Shown here piece by piece: positions 17,404 to 26,270 of a stretch of DNA of 64,000 nucleotides. The number at the start of each line of letters is the position of its first letter. The first letter of the stretch is position 1. The translations under genes were made by a program, and so were the position numbers. Under the pieces are notes generated by a model. That model was given only the letters and a program-made list of their open reading frames with translations, was not told the origin of the DNA and did no database searches. Origin of the DNA: CAWHNT01 sp963830775 (GTDB lineage Bacteria > Pseudomonadota > Alphaproteobacteria > Geminicoccales > Geminicoccaceae); NCBI GenBank assembly GCA_963830775.1, contig CAWHNT010000047.1, positions 806,001 to 870,000 on the forward strand. Reading direction: 5' to 3'.

Positions 17404-18859
17404 CACCCGGCCCTTCGTGCTGGTGGCCCAAGGAGCCAGGGGCCAGCGGGTGACGGCGGCAAACCGGGCTGCGCGCTCGGCAGGCATCGCCCCCGACATG
17501 CCGCATGCGGATGCCTGCGCCATCGTCCAGGGCCTCCACTCCCGGCCGGCGGAGCCGGAGGCGGATGCGGCGGCCCTGCAGGTGCTGGCCCGCTTCGCCC
17601 TGCGCTACACCCCCATCGCCAGCACGGACGGGGAGGATGGGATCGTCCTCGACGTCACCGGCTGCGGCGCGCTCTTCGGCGGCGAGGCCGGGCTGCTGGG
17701 CGATCTGAGCCACCGGCTCGCCCGGGCGGGGCTCACCGGCAGGTTGGCCCTTGCCGACAGCCGGGGGGCAGCCTGGGCCCTTGCCCGCCATGGCGGGACG
17801 GCCCTGGTCGCCCCCGGCGGGCAGCGTGACGCCCTGGCCGACCTCCCGGTCGCCGGCCTGCGGCTCGCGGCCGAGACCGTCACCCTCCTCCGCCGCCTGG
17901 GCCTGACCCGGATCGGCGATCTCTACCGCTTCCCCCGGTCCGCCCTCGCCCGCCGCTTCCGGGCCGCGGGCGGCCTCGACGACCTCCTCCTGCGCCTCGA
18001 CCAGGCGCTGGATCTCATCCCCGAGCCCGTCGTCCCGCTCCGCCCCGAGCCCCTCTACCGCGAGCGCCTGGCCCCGCTCGACCCGATCCTCGATCAGCAG
18101 GGCCTCGCCGCCGGCCTGGAGCTCCTGCTCGCCCGCCTCCTGGCTCAACTCGGGCGGGACGGCCGCGCCGTGCGGCGACTCGCGCTCGAGGCTGTCCGGG
18201 CCGACGGCGAGCACTTCCTTCTCGAGGTGCGCACGAGCCGGCCGGCGCGCGACCTGCGTCACCTCCTGCATCTCTTCGCCGAGCGCCTGCCCGCCATCGA
18301 CCCCGGCTTCGGCATCGACCTCCTCGTCCTCGAGGCTCCCGACACGGTCCGGGCCCTGCCCTCGCAGCCGGGCTTCGCCGGCCACGAGGGCCAGGCGGCG
18401 GCGGAGGGTCTGGCCCGTCTCGTCGACCGGCTCACCGTGCGTCTGGGCGAGCGGTCGGTCTGGCAGCTGGTCGCCTTCGCAAGCCACATCCCGGAGCGGG
18501 CCCAGCGCCGGCACCCCGCCGCGGCCGAGCCCGCCGCCTGGCCCGCCCCGGGCGATGGGGCAGGCCGCCCGCTGCGGCTCCTCCGCCGCCCCGAGCCCAT
18601 CTCCGTCACCGCCACGGTGCCGGACGGCCCGCCTTTGCAGTTCACCTGGCGCAAGGCCGGGCGCCGGATCGCTCGCGCCCGCGGGCCCGAGCGGATCGGC
18701 TCCGAATGGTGGCTCGCCGCCGGCGGCCCGAGCGAGCCGCCGCGCGACTATTACGAGGTCGAGGATGAGAGAGGCCGCCGCTACTGGCTCTTCCGGCGTG
18801 GACTCTATGGCGGGGAGGGGGAGAAGCCTGCCTGGTTCCTGCACGGGCTTTCTCCGTGA
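17324..18859 (+). CDS. imuB: ImuB, Y-family polymerase-like protein
   Basis: ImuB is a catalytically degenerate Y-family polymerase that bridges the beta clamp and DnaE2 during damage-induced mutagenesis. The 511-residue product starts RRVLCVWLPEWPLERL and shows the Y-family palm and finger layout (QRVTAANRAARSAGI, VLDVTGCGALFGGE). It then has helix-hairpin-helix-like LRRLGLTRIGDLYRF and the little-finger region. The acidic triad of active Y-family polymerases is not preserved, as expected for ImuB. I chose the GTG at 17324, inside the end of imuA, because it yields the canonical N-terminus. Confidence 0.88.
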   Translation: MRRVLCVWLPEWPLERLRRTGSVPWDDTRPFVLVAQGARGQRVTAANRAARSAGIAPDMPHADACAIVQGLHSRPAEPEADAAALQVLARFALRYTPIASTDGEDGIVLDVTGCGALFGGEAGLLGDLSHRLARAGLTGRLALADSRGAAWALARHGGTALVAPGGQRDALADLPVAGLRLAAETVTLLRRLGLTRIGDLYRFPRSALARRFRAAGGLDDLLLRLDQALDLIPEPVVPLRPEPLYRERLAPLDPILDQQGLAAGLELLLARLLAQLGRDGRAVRRLALEAVRADGEHFLLEVRTSRPARDLRHLLHLFAERLPAIDPGFGIDLLVLEAPDTVRALPSQPGFAGHEGQAAAEGLARLVDRLTVRLGERSVWQLVAFASHIPERAQRRHPAAAEPAAWPAPGDGAGRPLRLLRRPEPISVTATVPDGPPLQFTWRKAGRRIARARGPERIGSEWWLAAGGPSEPPRDYYEVEDERGRRYWLFRRGLYGGEGEKPAWFLHGLSP

Positions 18860-18910
18860 CGTAGATTGATTGAGACTGTCTGTGCACAAGCAGAAAACAG
18901 GAGATGGTCT

Positions 18911-19163
18911 GTGCGTGAGGTCGGAATTGCGGAGGCCAAGAAGAAGCTCTCGTCCCTTCTGCAGGCAGTCGAGCGTGGCGAGGAGATTGTCATTGCCAAC
19001 CGCCGGAGGCCGGTCGCTCGCCTGCTCCCGATCGAGAAGCCTCGTCATCGCCCAGTCTTCGGATCAGCAAAGGCAGCCTTCGATCGCTCCGGTCTCACCT
19101 GGGAAGATGTCGACGCGCACTGGCACCATGAGCGACGAAGAGCTGGCCGAGTGGGGACTTTGA
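18911..19163 (+). CDS. Phd/YefM-type antitoxin without a toxin (probable frameshift near 19130)
   Basis: The N-terminal part REVGIAEAKKKLSSLLQAVERGEEIVIANRRRPVARLLP is a textbook Phd/YefM DNA-binding domain. The GTG at 18911 has AGGAG seven bases upstream. In the original frame the protein would run on through palindromic repeat DNA to 19396. In the next frame the coding sequence ends neatly in SDEELAEWGL at 19163, a plausible antitoxin tail, so I favour a one-base shift around 19130. No toxin gene follows; repeats do. The gene sits between imuB and dnaE2, which are normally neighbours. Confidence 0.65.
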
Positions 19164-19174
19164 GCCTCTTTGTC

Positions 19175-19248
19175 GTCATGGATGGCCCTGAGTTGGCCAG
19201 CCAGGCTTGGTTATATTGCATGGATGGCTGGCTCGGGGGCCGATGCAC
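19175..19248. repeat. Degenerate intergenic palindromic repeat, first copy
   Basis: Arms at about 19175-19203 and 19221-19248 are imperfect inverted copies built on GGATGGC and GGCCAGCCA. They resemble the better-preserved repeat immediately downstream, so this looks like an older member of the same family. Confidence 0.55.
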
Positions 19249-19262
19249 TACAACCGACAATC

Positions 19263-19338
19263 GTCATGGCCGGCCTCCAAGCCGGCCATCCAGGCAGGAG
19301 CGCAAGGACTGGATGGCCGGCTCAAGGCCAGCCATGAC
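19263..19338. repeat. Intergenic palindromic repeat (MAGLEPAIQ-type), second copy
   Basis: The arms 19263-19292 and 19310-19338 are nearly perfect inverted repeats (start GTCATGGC, end GCCGGCCATCCA) around a 17-base loop. On the minus strand the element translates to VMAGLEPAIQ. That is the well-known spurious translation of a repeat family scattered through alphaproteobacterial intergenic DNA. A strong RNA hairpin would form if it were transcribed. Confidence 0.75.
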
Positions 19339-19428
19339 GAGGGAGAGGGGCAGACCCGGGGAGGTCTCCCTATTCCAGGAATGGAACAGCCTCTGATCGG
19401 CCGCATCCCCATCCGCTGGTGAGCGGCC

Positions 19429-22400
19429 GTGGAAGCTTACGCCGAGCTGCAGACCACCACCAATTTCAGCTTCCTGCGCGGCGGCTCGCATCCGCACGAG
19501 CTTGCGGGCACCATGGCCGGGCTCGGCTACCGGGCCTTCGGTGTTGCCGACCGCAACACGCTGGCCGGGGTCGTGCGCGCCTGGGAGGCGGCGGGGAAGG
19601 CCGGCATCCGCTGCCTGATCGGCTGCCGGCTCGAGCTTGAGGACGGGCCGGGCCTGCTCGCCTATCCGGTCGATCGTGCGGCCTACGGCCGTCTCTGCCG
19701 GCTGCTCACGAAGGGCATGCTGCGCTCACCGAAAGGTGGCTGCTCGCTCACGCTCGATGAGGTGGCAGGCCATGCCGAGGGGATGATCCTGGTGGTCGTC
19801 CCGCCCGACACGATCGGGGCCGGCTTCGTCGCCGCCCTGCGCACGATCGCCGCCTGGCCGGTGCCCGTCTATCTCGCGGCCGCCCACCGCTACCGCGGTG
19901 ACGACCGCGCCCGGCTTGCCCGGCTCGACGCCCTGGGCCGCGAGGCCGGAGCCCCCATCGTGGCGGTGCAGGACGTGCTCTACCACACGCCCGAGCGGCG
20001 GCCCCTGCAGGACGTGCTCACCTGTATCCGGGAGAAGGTGACGATCGAGGAGGCGGGGCTGAGGCTCGAGCTCAATGCCGAGCGCCATCCGAAGTCCCTG
20101 GCCGAGATCAAGCGTCTGTTCAAGGGCTTCGAGCCTGCGCTTGAGCGGACGCTGGAGATCGCCGATGCCATCCGCTTCGATCTGTCCGACCTGCGCTACG
20201 AGTATCCCGACGAGCCGATCCCGCCCGGCAAGACGCCGCAGCATCATCTGGAGGATCTGGTCTGGCAGGCGGCCCCCTTGCGCCTGTCCCGGGCCGGGCT
20301 GGCGAAGGTCCAGCCGGTCCTGGAAAAGGAGCTGGCGCTGATCGCGCGGCTCGACTACGCGCGCTACTTCCTCACCGTCCACGACATCGTCCGCTTTGCC
20401 GAGCAGGAGAAGATCCTCTGCCAGGGCCGGGGCTCGGCCGCGAACTCGGCCGTCTGCTTCGTGCTCGGGATCACCGCGGTCGATCCGGCCGAGATGGACC
20501 TCCTGTTCGAGCGCTTCCTCTCCCAGGAGCGCAAGGAGCCGCCCGACATCGACGTCGACTTCGAGCACGAGCGGCGCGAGGAGGTGATCCAGTACATCTA
20601 CGAGCGCTACGGCCGCGAGCGGGCCGGGATCTGCGCCACCGTCATCCACTACCGCCCGCGCAGCGCCATCCGCGAGGTCGGCAAGGCCCTGGGCCTCACG
20701 CCGGACATCACCGCCTCGCTCGCCGGCACGGTCTGGGGCGGGTGGGGCATGGGCTTCGAGGAGCAGCAGGTGCGCCAGGCCGGGCTCGACCCGGCCAACC
20801 CGCTGGTCCGCCGCGTCGTCACGCTGGCGGCGGAGCTGGTGGGCTTCCCGCGCCACCTCTCGCAGCATGTGGGCGGCTTCGTGCTCACCCGCGAGCGGCT
20901 GGACGAGACGGTGCCGATCGGCAACGGCGCCATGCCGGATCGCACCTTCATCGAGTGGGACAAGGACGACATCGACACCTTGCGGATCCTCAAGGTCGAC
21001 GTGCTGGGGCTGGGCATGCTGACCTGCATCCGCAAATGCCTGGCACTCCTGGAGCGGCATCGAGGGCTCAGCTTCGATCTGGCCTCGGTCCCGCGCAAGG
21101 ATGAGGCGGTCTACGACATGCTCTGCGAGGCCGATTCGATCGGCGTCTTCCAGGTCGAGAGCCGGGCGCAGATGAACATGCTGCCACGGCTCCGGCCGCG
21201 GGAGTTCTACGATCTGGTCATCGAGGTCGCGATCGTCCGCCCGGGGCCGATCCAGGGCGACATGGTCCATCCCTATCTGAAGAGACGCAGCAGGCAGGAG
21301 GCTGTTGTTCTGCCGAGCCCGGCACCCGGCTGCGGACCTGCCAACGAGCTCCAGGACGTGCTGGGCAAGACCCTGGGCGTGCCGCTCTTCCAGGAGCAGG
21401 CGATGCGGATCGCGATCGAGGCCGCGAAGTTCACGGCCGAGGAGGCGAACCAGCTCCGCCGTGCGATGGCCACCTTCCGCCATGTCGGCACCATCCACGA
21501 GTTCGAGCAGAAGATGGTCGAGCGCATGGTGGCGCGCGGCTACGACCGCACCTTCGCCGAGCACTGCTTCTCGCAGATCAAGGGCTTCGGCGAGTACGGC
21601 TTCCCGGAAAGCCATGCCGCCTCGTTCGCGCGCCTCGTCTGGGTCTCGGCCTGGCTCAAATGCCACCATCCGGCCGTCTTCGCCTGCGGCCTCCTCAACT
21701 CCCAGCCGATGGGCTTCTACGCCCCGGCCCAGATCGTGCGGGATGCGCACGATCATAAGGTCGAGATCCGCCCGGTCGACATCAACGCGAGCGCCTGGGA
21801 CTGCACGCTGGAGCAGCGGGAGGACCGCACCTTGGCGCTGCGGCTGGGCTTCCGCCAGATCGACGGCTTCCGCCAGGACTGGGCAGGAAGGATCGAGCAG
21901 ACGCGCGAGGGCGGCTTTCCGGACCTGGCGGCCCTGCATCGCCGCTCGGGCCTGCCGCGTGCCGCCACCCAGCGCCTGGCCGCGGCCGACGCGCTGGGCT
22001 CGCTCGACCTCAGCCGGCGGCCGGGCCTGTGGGCCGCAAGTGCCGTCGCCGGCGGCGGGCCGCTGCCGCTCTTCGCGGCCGCCGATACCGACGAGGCGGG
22101 CGGGGAAGCCTTGCCAGCACTGCCCCCGATGCCGCCTTCGGAGGAGGTGATCGCCGACTACCAGACCCTGCGTCTGTCCCTGAAGGCGCACCCGATGTCC
22201 TTCCTGCGCGATCTCTTCCGGCGGGAAGGCGTGGCAACCTGCGCTGTCCTTGCCCGGACCGACGACGGTACCAGGGTCCGTGCCGCCGGCCTCGTCCTCG
22301 TCCGCCAGAGGCCCGGCAGCTCCAAGGGTGTCGTCTTCATGACGCTCGAGGACGAGACCGGCATCGCCAACGCGGTCCTGTGGCCCGCCGTGGTCGAGGC

Positions 22401-22656
22401 CTATCGCCGCGAGGTGATGGCCGCCCGCCTCCTCCTCGTCGACGGCCGGATCCAGAAGAGCCCCGAAGGGGTGGTGCATCTCGTCGCCACCCGGCTCCAC
22501 GACCGCTCGCACGAGCTGCGCCGCCTGGCCGGCGACCGGCTGCGGCCCGCGCTCGCCCGGGCAGACGAGGTGGTCCGCCCGCAGCACCCCCGCAACCGCC
22601 CGTCCCGCCACCCGCGCGACGAGCGCATCGTCCCAAAGTCGCGCGACTTTCATTGA
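19429..22656 (+). CDS. dnaE2: Error-prone DNA polymerase DnaE2 (ImuC)
   Basis: DnaE2 is the C-family polymerase that extends past lesions together with ImuA and ImuB. The 1075-residue length is normal. The PHP domain begins EAYAELQTTTNFSFLRGGSHP. The palm carries the catalytic aspartates in PPDIDVDFEHERREEVI, and DKDDIDTLRILKVDVLGLGML follows. The finger region has FGEYGFPESHAASFARLVW, and an OB-fold lies near the C-terminus (GVVFMTLEDETGIANAVLW). It starts at a GTG. No LexA box is visible directly upstream, so it may depend on read-through from imuAB or on an unseen promoter. Confidence 0.95.
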   Translation: MEAYAELQTTTNFSFLRGGSHPHELAGTMAGLGYRAFGVADRNTLAGVVRAWEAAGKAGIRCLIGCRLELEDGPGLLAYPVDRAAYGRLCRLLTKGMLRSPKGGCSLTLDEVAGHAEGMILVVVPPDTIGAGFVAALRTIAAWPVPVYLAAAHRYRGDDRARLARLDALGREAGAPIVAVQDVLYHTPERRPLQDVLTCIREKVTIEEAGLRLELNAERHPKSLAEIKRLFKGFEPALERTLEIADAIRFDLSDLRYEYPDEPIPPGKTPQHHLEDLVWQAAPLRLSRAGLAKVQPVLEKELALIARLDYARYFLTVHDIVRFAEQEKILCQGRGSAANSAVCFVLGITAVDPAEMDLLFERFLSQERKEPPDIDVDFEHERREEVIQYIYERYGRERAGICATVIHYRPRSAIREVGKALGLTPDITASLAGTVWGGWGMGFEEQQVRQAGLDPANPLVRRVVTLAAELVGFPRHLSQHVGGFVLTRERLDETVPIGNGAMPDRTFIEWDKDDIDTLRILKVDVLGLGMLTCIRKCLALLERHRGLSFDLASVPRKDEAVYDMLCEADSIGVFQVESRAQMNMLPRLRPREFYDLVIEVAIVRPGPIQGDMVHPYLKRRSRQEAVVLPSPAPGCGPANELQDVLGKTLGVPLFQEQAMRIAIEAAKFTAEEANQLRRAMATFRHVGTIHEFEQKMVERMVARGYDRTFAEHCFSQIKGFGEYGFPESHAASFARLVWVSAWLKCHHPAVFACGLLNSQPMGFYAPAQIVRDAHDHKVEIRPVDINASAWDCTLEQREDRTLALRLGFRQIDGFRQDWAGRIEQTREGGFPDLAALHRRSGLPRAATQRLAAADALGSLDLSRRPGLWAASAVAGGGPLPLFAAADTDEAGGEALPALPPMPPSEEVIADYQTLRLSLKAHPMSFLRDLFRREGVATCAVLARTDDGTRVRAAGLVLVRQRPGSSKGVVFMTLEDETGIANAVLWPAVVEAYRREVMAARLLLVDGRIQKSPEGVVHLVATRLHDRSHELRRLAGDRLRPALARADEVVRPQHPRNRPSRHPRDERIVPKSRDFH

Positions 22657-22730
22657 GCCAAGCGATCTGCCCTGCTGTAGATGCGCAGCTTCCTGGCCAA
22701 ACCCCTTGACACAGCGTGTGCCACCACTCA

Positions 22731-22763
22731 CTTAACCTTCTGGTTACTTAACTCACCAGTTCA
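22731..22763 (+). promoter_or_regulatory. Clustered dyads, probable ArsR operator; TTGACA-like element upstream
   Basis: Three short dyads lie in a row: TAACC-TTCT-GGTTA at 22733-22746, GTTA-CT-TAAC at 22743-22752, and AACT-CACC-AGTT at 22750-22761. This AT-richer patch is unusual in such GC-rich DNA and ends ten bases before the regulator gene. TTGACA at 22706-22711 could be a -35 element. Autoregulation is inferred. Confidence 0.45.
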
Positions 22764-22770
22764 CGCAAGA

Positions 22771-23122
22771 ATGAATTCCAGACCATCTCAGCACCACCTT
22801 CTCGGCTCTGGCCGATCCGACCCGGCGCGCCATCCTCGCCCGCCTCGCCCTCGGCGACGCCCCCGTGACCGAGCTTGCCCAGCCGTTCTCGATGAGCCTT
22901 CCCGCCGTCTCCAAGCACCTCAAGGTGCTGGAGCGCGCCGGCCTGATCGAGCGCGGGCGCGACGCCCAATGGCGCCCCTGCCGCCTCCAGGCAGGCCCAC
23001 TGAAGGACGCCGCCGACTGGCTCGATCACTACCGCTCGTTCTGGAACGAGAGCCTGGACCGGCTCGACGACTATCTGCGCCAGCTTCAGGCGGAAGAGCA
23101 GGGCGGTGACCAAAGTAGCTGA
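22771..23122 (+). CDS. ArsR family winged-helix regulator (start region frameshifted near 22780)
   Basis: The protein of about 116 residues has LSTTFSALADPTRRAILARLALGDAPVTELAQ followed by the recognition helix SLPAVSKHLKVLERAGLI. It ends in DHYRSFWNESLDRLDDYLRQL. This is the ArsR subgroup usually paired with an SRPBCC-type effector gene, which is absent here. The only ATG near the right place (22771) is out of frame by one base with the HLSTTF segment. Removing one base near 22780 gives the usual MNSDHLSTTF start. Without that, translation would need an ATT or begin later at the GTG at 22865. Confidence 0.75.
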
Positions 23123-23312
23123 TCAACAATAAGAATCCGATCCGACCCGGCTGCTGTGCTGCAATCCGGCCCAGCGACGGCCCCAAGCCTCGTCCGTGGC
23201 ACCCAGGCGACCTCCGGTGCAGGCGGTGAGCGATTGCAAGCGCCATTCAGCATTTTTAAAGCTAAACCTGCTTCAACGGTGCCGGTTGCCCCCGTGGGAG
23301 CTGCGGCTGAGG

Positions 23313-26261
23313 ATGTTGCGCGCGCTCGACTTTGCGGCGATCCGGCGTACCCTGCGCCGGACCGGTGATGCCCAGATCCTGGCCCCGCTTGCGGGCCTGA
23401 TCGCTGCCGCCCTCGTGATCATCGGTGCTGCGGTCTATGCCGGCAGCGTGCGGCAGGACGCTGTGCAGCGCGAGAGCGAGGAGCGGATCGTCGCCTCGAG
23501 CATCAGCACCGTTCTGCGCACGATCGCCAGCAACGCACGCGATTATGCCTGGTGGGACGACGCGGTCCGGCACCTGGTCTTGAGCCTGGACCCGGACTGG
23601 GCTGCGATGAACATCGAGCCCCTCCACTCTTCGCTCGGCTATGACGTCAGCTTTGCCATCGCCGGCGATGGCCGGACGATCTACGGGCTGGTCGATGGCG
23701 AGCGCACCGAGACCGAGGCGGAAAGGGTGCTGGGACCGGGCCTGCGGGAGCTCATCGCCCGTGCCGGCGAGACGCCGGACGGGGAGCCTCTGCCCGCCGC
23801 CGCCATCCTGGAAGGCGAGAGCGGCCTCTTCGCAGCTTCCGTCAGCCTCATCGTGCCGCAGAACAGGGCGGCGCTGACCTTGCCTGCCGGCCCCCGTGCC
23901 ATCCTGGCCGTCGGCAAGCGGCTGAACGAGCGCTTCCTGGCCGAGCTGCAGGAAGGCTATGGCCTCAATGGCCTGGCCCTGGCACCAGCGGGCCAGCAGC
24001 CGAGGAGCGCCAGCGTCGAGCTGCATGGCCCCGGCGGAGCCCTCGTGCGGCGGATCGTCTGGGAGCCGCGTCGCCCGGGCGGGCAGCAGCTGAGCTGGCT
24101 GATCCCATCCCTCCTGGTCTCGCTGGCCGTGCTGGCGATCTTCACCTCCCTCGTGCTGCGCGCGATCCGGCAATCGACGGCGGCGATCCGGCAAAGCGAG
24201 ATGCGCTACCGGGCGATCGTGCAGGACCAGACGGAGGTGATCTGCCGTTATCTCCCAGACAGCACGCTGACCTTCGTGAACGACGCCTACTGTCGCTCCT
24301 TCGACCAGCCGGCCGAGGCGCTGATCGGGCGGAAGTTCCTGGACTTCGTGCCCGAGGCCGAGCGCGCGGAGATGATGGCCCGGATCCTGGCCCTGAGGCC
24401 CGGGGAAGCGACGAGCTACGAGATCCTGGTTCCGGCTCCCGACGGCACCATGGTCTGGCAGCACTGGACGGACCGGGCCATCGGCGATCCCATCGTCGAG
24501 TACCAGGCCGTCGGCCGGGACGTCACCGAGCGCAAGCGGGCCGAGGCCGCGGCTCAGGCTGCGGCCGAGCAGACCGCCCTGGTGCTCACCGCCGGAAGGA
24601 TGGGCACCTGGCACTGGGACGCCCTTGCCGATCGCCTGACCTGGGACGACACCCAGTGCCGCCTCTTCGGGCTTGAGCCGGACGAGGCGCCGCGCACGCT
24701 CGCAAGCTTCCTGAGCCTCGTCCACCCCGAGGATCGCGGCAGGCTCGAGCAGGTGACCAGGGCCGACGAGCCGTTCGAGGACGAGTTCCGCATCCTGCAC
24801 GCCGACGGCAGCATCCGCTGGATCGCCGAGCGCGGGATCGCCACCCACGACGCGAGCGGCCGCATCATCCGCATGCTCGGCGTCAACTACGATACGACCG
24901 AGCGCAAGGCCGCGGAGGAGCGCATCCGCGAGCTGGCGCTCACCGATCCGCTGACCGGCCTGCCGAACCGCCGGACCCTGCAGGAGCTCCTGACGCGCGA
25001 GATGGCCCGGGCGGCGCGCGGCGGGCCGGTGGTGGCCCTGCTGCTGGTCGACCTCGACGACTTCAAGCGGATCAACGACACGCTGGGCCACGCCGCCGGC
25101 GACACGCTCCTGGCCGAGGTGGCGCGCCGCCTGCAGGCCAGCGTCCGCGAGGGCGACATCGTGGCCCGGATCGGCGGCGACGAGTTCGCCGTGCTGGCCA
25201 CGGCCGAGGAAGATGGCGGTCGCTTCGCCGCCCTGGCCGAGCGTCTCGTGGAGAAGATGGACGCACCGGTCCAGCTCCACGGAACCGATGTGCGCGCCGG
25301 TGCGAGCGTCGGCCTCGCGACCTTCCCGGGCGACGCCGCCGACGCCGGTGCCCTGCTCGCCCATGCCGACCTGGCGCTCTATGCCGCGAAGGCGGCTGGC
25401 CGCGGCACGTGGCGACCCTTCCACCAGACCATGCAGGAGCAGGTGAGGAGCCAGGCAGCCCTCGAGCGCGACCTGCGCACGGCGTTCGAGCGGAACGAGC
25501 TGAGCCTGCACTACCAGCCGATCATCCGGGTGGACGGGCTCGAGCTTCAGGGCTTCGAGGCGCTTCTGCGCTGGAACCACCCCGACAAGGGCCCGGTATC
25601 CCCGACGGCCTTCCTGGCCGCGGCCGAGCGCGACCGGCTCATCATCCCGCTCACCTTCTGGACCCTGGCCGAGGCCCTGCGGCATGCCGCCGAGTGGCGT
25701 GCGGCCGGCATGGGCGAGCCCTTCGTCTCGGTCAATCTGGGTGCGCGGGTGCTCGATGCAGCGGCTTTGGGCGAGCATGTCGAGCAGAGGCTGGCTGCCG
25801 AGGAGGTGCCGGCGCGCACGCTCGTGGTCGAGGTCACCGAGGGCTCCATCGCGGACAGCCGCGGGGTGGTCGCCACCCTCGAGGGGCTGCGGCGCCTGGG
25901 CGTGCGGGTCGCGGTCGACGATTTCGGGGCCGGCTACTCGTCGCTGGCGCGCCTGCGCGACTTGCCGCTGGACCTGCTGAAGGTCGATCGGGCCTTCCTC
26001 GCCGCCCCTTTCGATCGCGGCGAGGCGATCCTCCGCGCGATCGTGGCACTGGCCAAGGGGCTCGATCTGCCCACGGTCGCCGAGGGAGTCGAGACGGCCG
26101 AGCAGCTGGCACTCCTGCGCCGGGTCGGGATCAGCTGTGCCCAGGGCTACCTGCTGGCGCGGCCCATGGCGGCGGCCGAGGTTCTGTCCTGGGCACGAAC
26201 CTGGGGCGAAGGTCGCCTGCGCGACCCGGCACTCGATCTGCTTCGCCGGGCCGGTCGCTGA
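23313..26261 (+). CDS. Membrane-bound GGDEF-EAL protein with CHASE4-like sensor and two PAS domains
   Basis: This 982-residue protein should control cyclic-di-GMP. A first membrane helix (LAPLAGLIAAALVIIGAAVY, about 23-42) and a second (LIPSLLVSLAVLAIFTSLVL, about 265-285) bracket a periplasmic domain. Its DYAWWDDAVRHL segment is typical of CHASE4. Two PAS domains follow (about 300-550). The cyclase has the intact active site RIGGDEFAVL. The phosphodiesterase has FEALLRW, SVNLGARVL, EVTEGSI and DDFGAGYSSL, so both activities may work. The ATG at 23313 places the first helix close to the N-terminus. It ends nine bases from the convergent purU. Confidence 0.9.
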   Translation: MLRALDFAAIRRTLRRTGDAQILAPLAGLIAAALVIIGAAVYAGSVRQDAVQRESEERIVASSISTVLRTIASNARDYAWWDDAVRHLVLSLDPDWAAMNIEPLHSSLGYDVSFAIAGDGRTIYGLVDGERTETEAERVLGPGLRELIARAGETPDGEPLPAAAILEGESGLFAASVSLIVPQNRAALTLPAGPRAILAVGKRLNERFLAELQEGYGLNGLALAPAGQQPRSASVELHGPGGALVRRIVWEPRRPGGQQLSWLIPSLLVSLAVLAIFTSLVLRAIRQSTAAIRQSEMRYRAIVQDQTEVICRYLPDSTLTFVNDAYCRSFDQPAEALIGRKFLDFVPEAERAEMMARILALRPGEATSYEILVPAPDGTMVWQHWTDRAIGDPIVEYQAVGRDVTERKRAEAAAQAAAEQTALVLTAGRMGTWHWDALADRLTWDDTQCRLFGLEPDEAPRTLASFLSLVHPEDRGRLEQVTRADEPFEDEFRILHADGSIRWIAERGIATHDASGRIIRMLGVNYDTTERKAAEERIRELALTDPLTGLPNRRTLQELLTREMARAARGGPVVALLLVDLDDFKRINDTLGHAAGDTLLAEVARRLQASVREGDIVARIGGDEFAVLATAEEDGGRFAALAERLVEKMDAPVQLHGTDVRAGASVGLATFPGDAADAGALLAHADLALYAAKAAGRGTWRPFHQTMQEQVRSQAALERDLRTAFERNELSLHYQPIIRVDGLELQGFEALLRWNHPDKGPVSPTAFLAAAERDRLIIPLTFWTLAEALRHAAEWRAAGMGEPFVSVNLGARVLDAAALGEHVEQRLAAEEVPARTLVVEVTEGSIADSRGVVATLEGLRRLGVRVAVDDFGAGYSSLARLRDLPLDLLKVDRAFLAAPFDRGEAILRAIVALAKGLDLPTVAEGVETAEQLALLRRVGISCAQGYLLARPMAAAEVLSWARTWGEGRLRDPALDLLRRAGR

Positions 26262-26270
26262 GCCAAGCCT

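Noticed and set aside
19164..19396. C-terminal extension of the antitoxin through the repeats
   Set aside because: The extension is made of palindromic repeat DNA; the alternative frame ending at 19163 gives a normal antitoxin tail.
19264..19497. Minus-strand frame containing VMAGLEPAIQ
   Set aside because: It is the translation of an intergenic palindrome, not a protein; there is no ribosome site and the frame crosses the dnaE2 start.
19726..22731. 1001-codon open frame opposite dnaE2
   Set aside because: Shadow of a very GC-rich gene; the plus strand encodes complete DnaE2 with all motifs.
23262..25778. 838-codon open frame opposite the GGDEF-EAL gene
   Set aside because: Low-complexity GC shadow without recognisable domains; the opposite strand is clearly coding.
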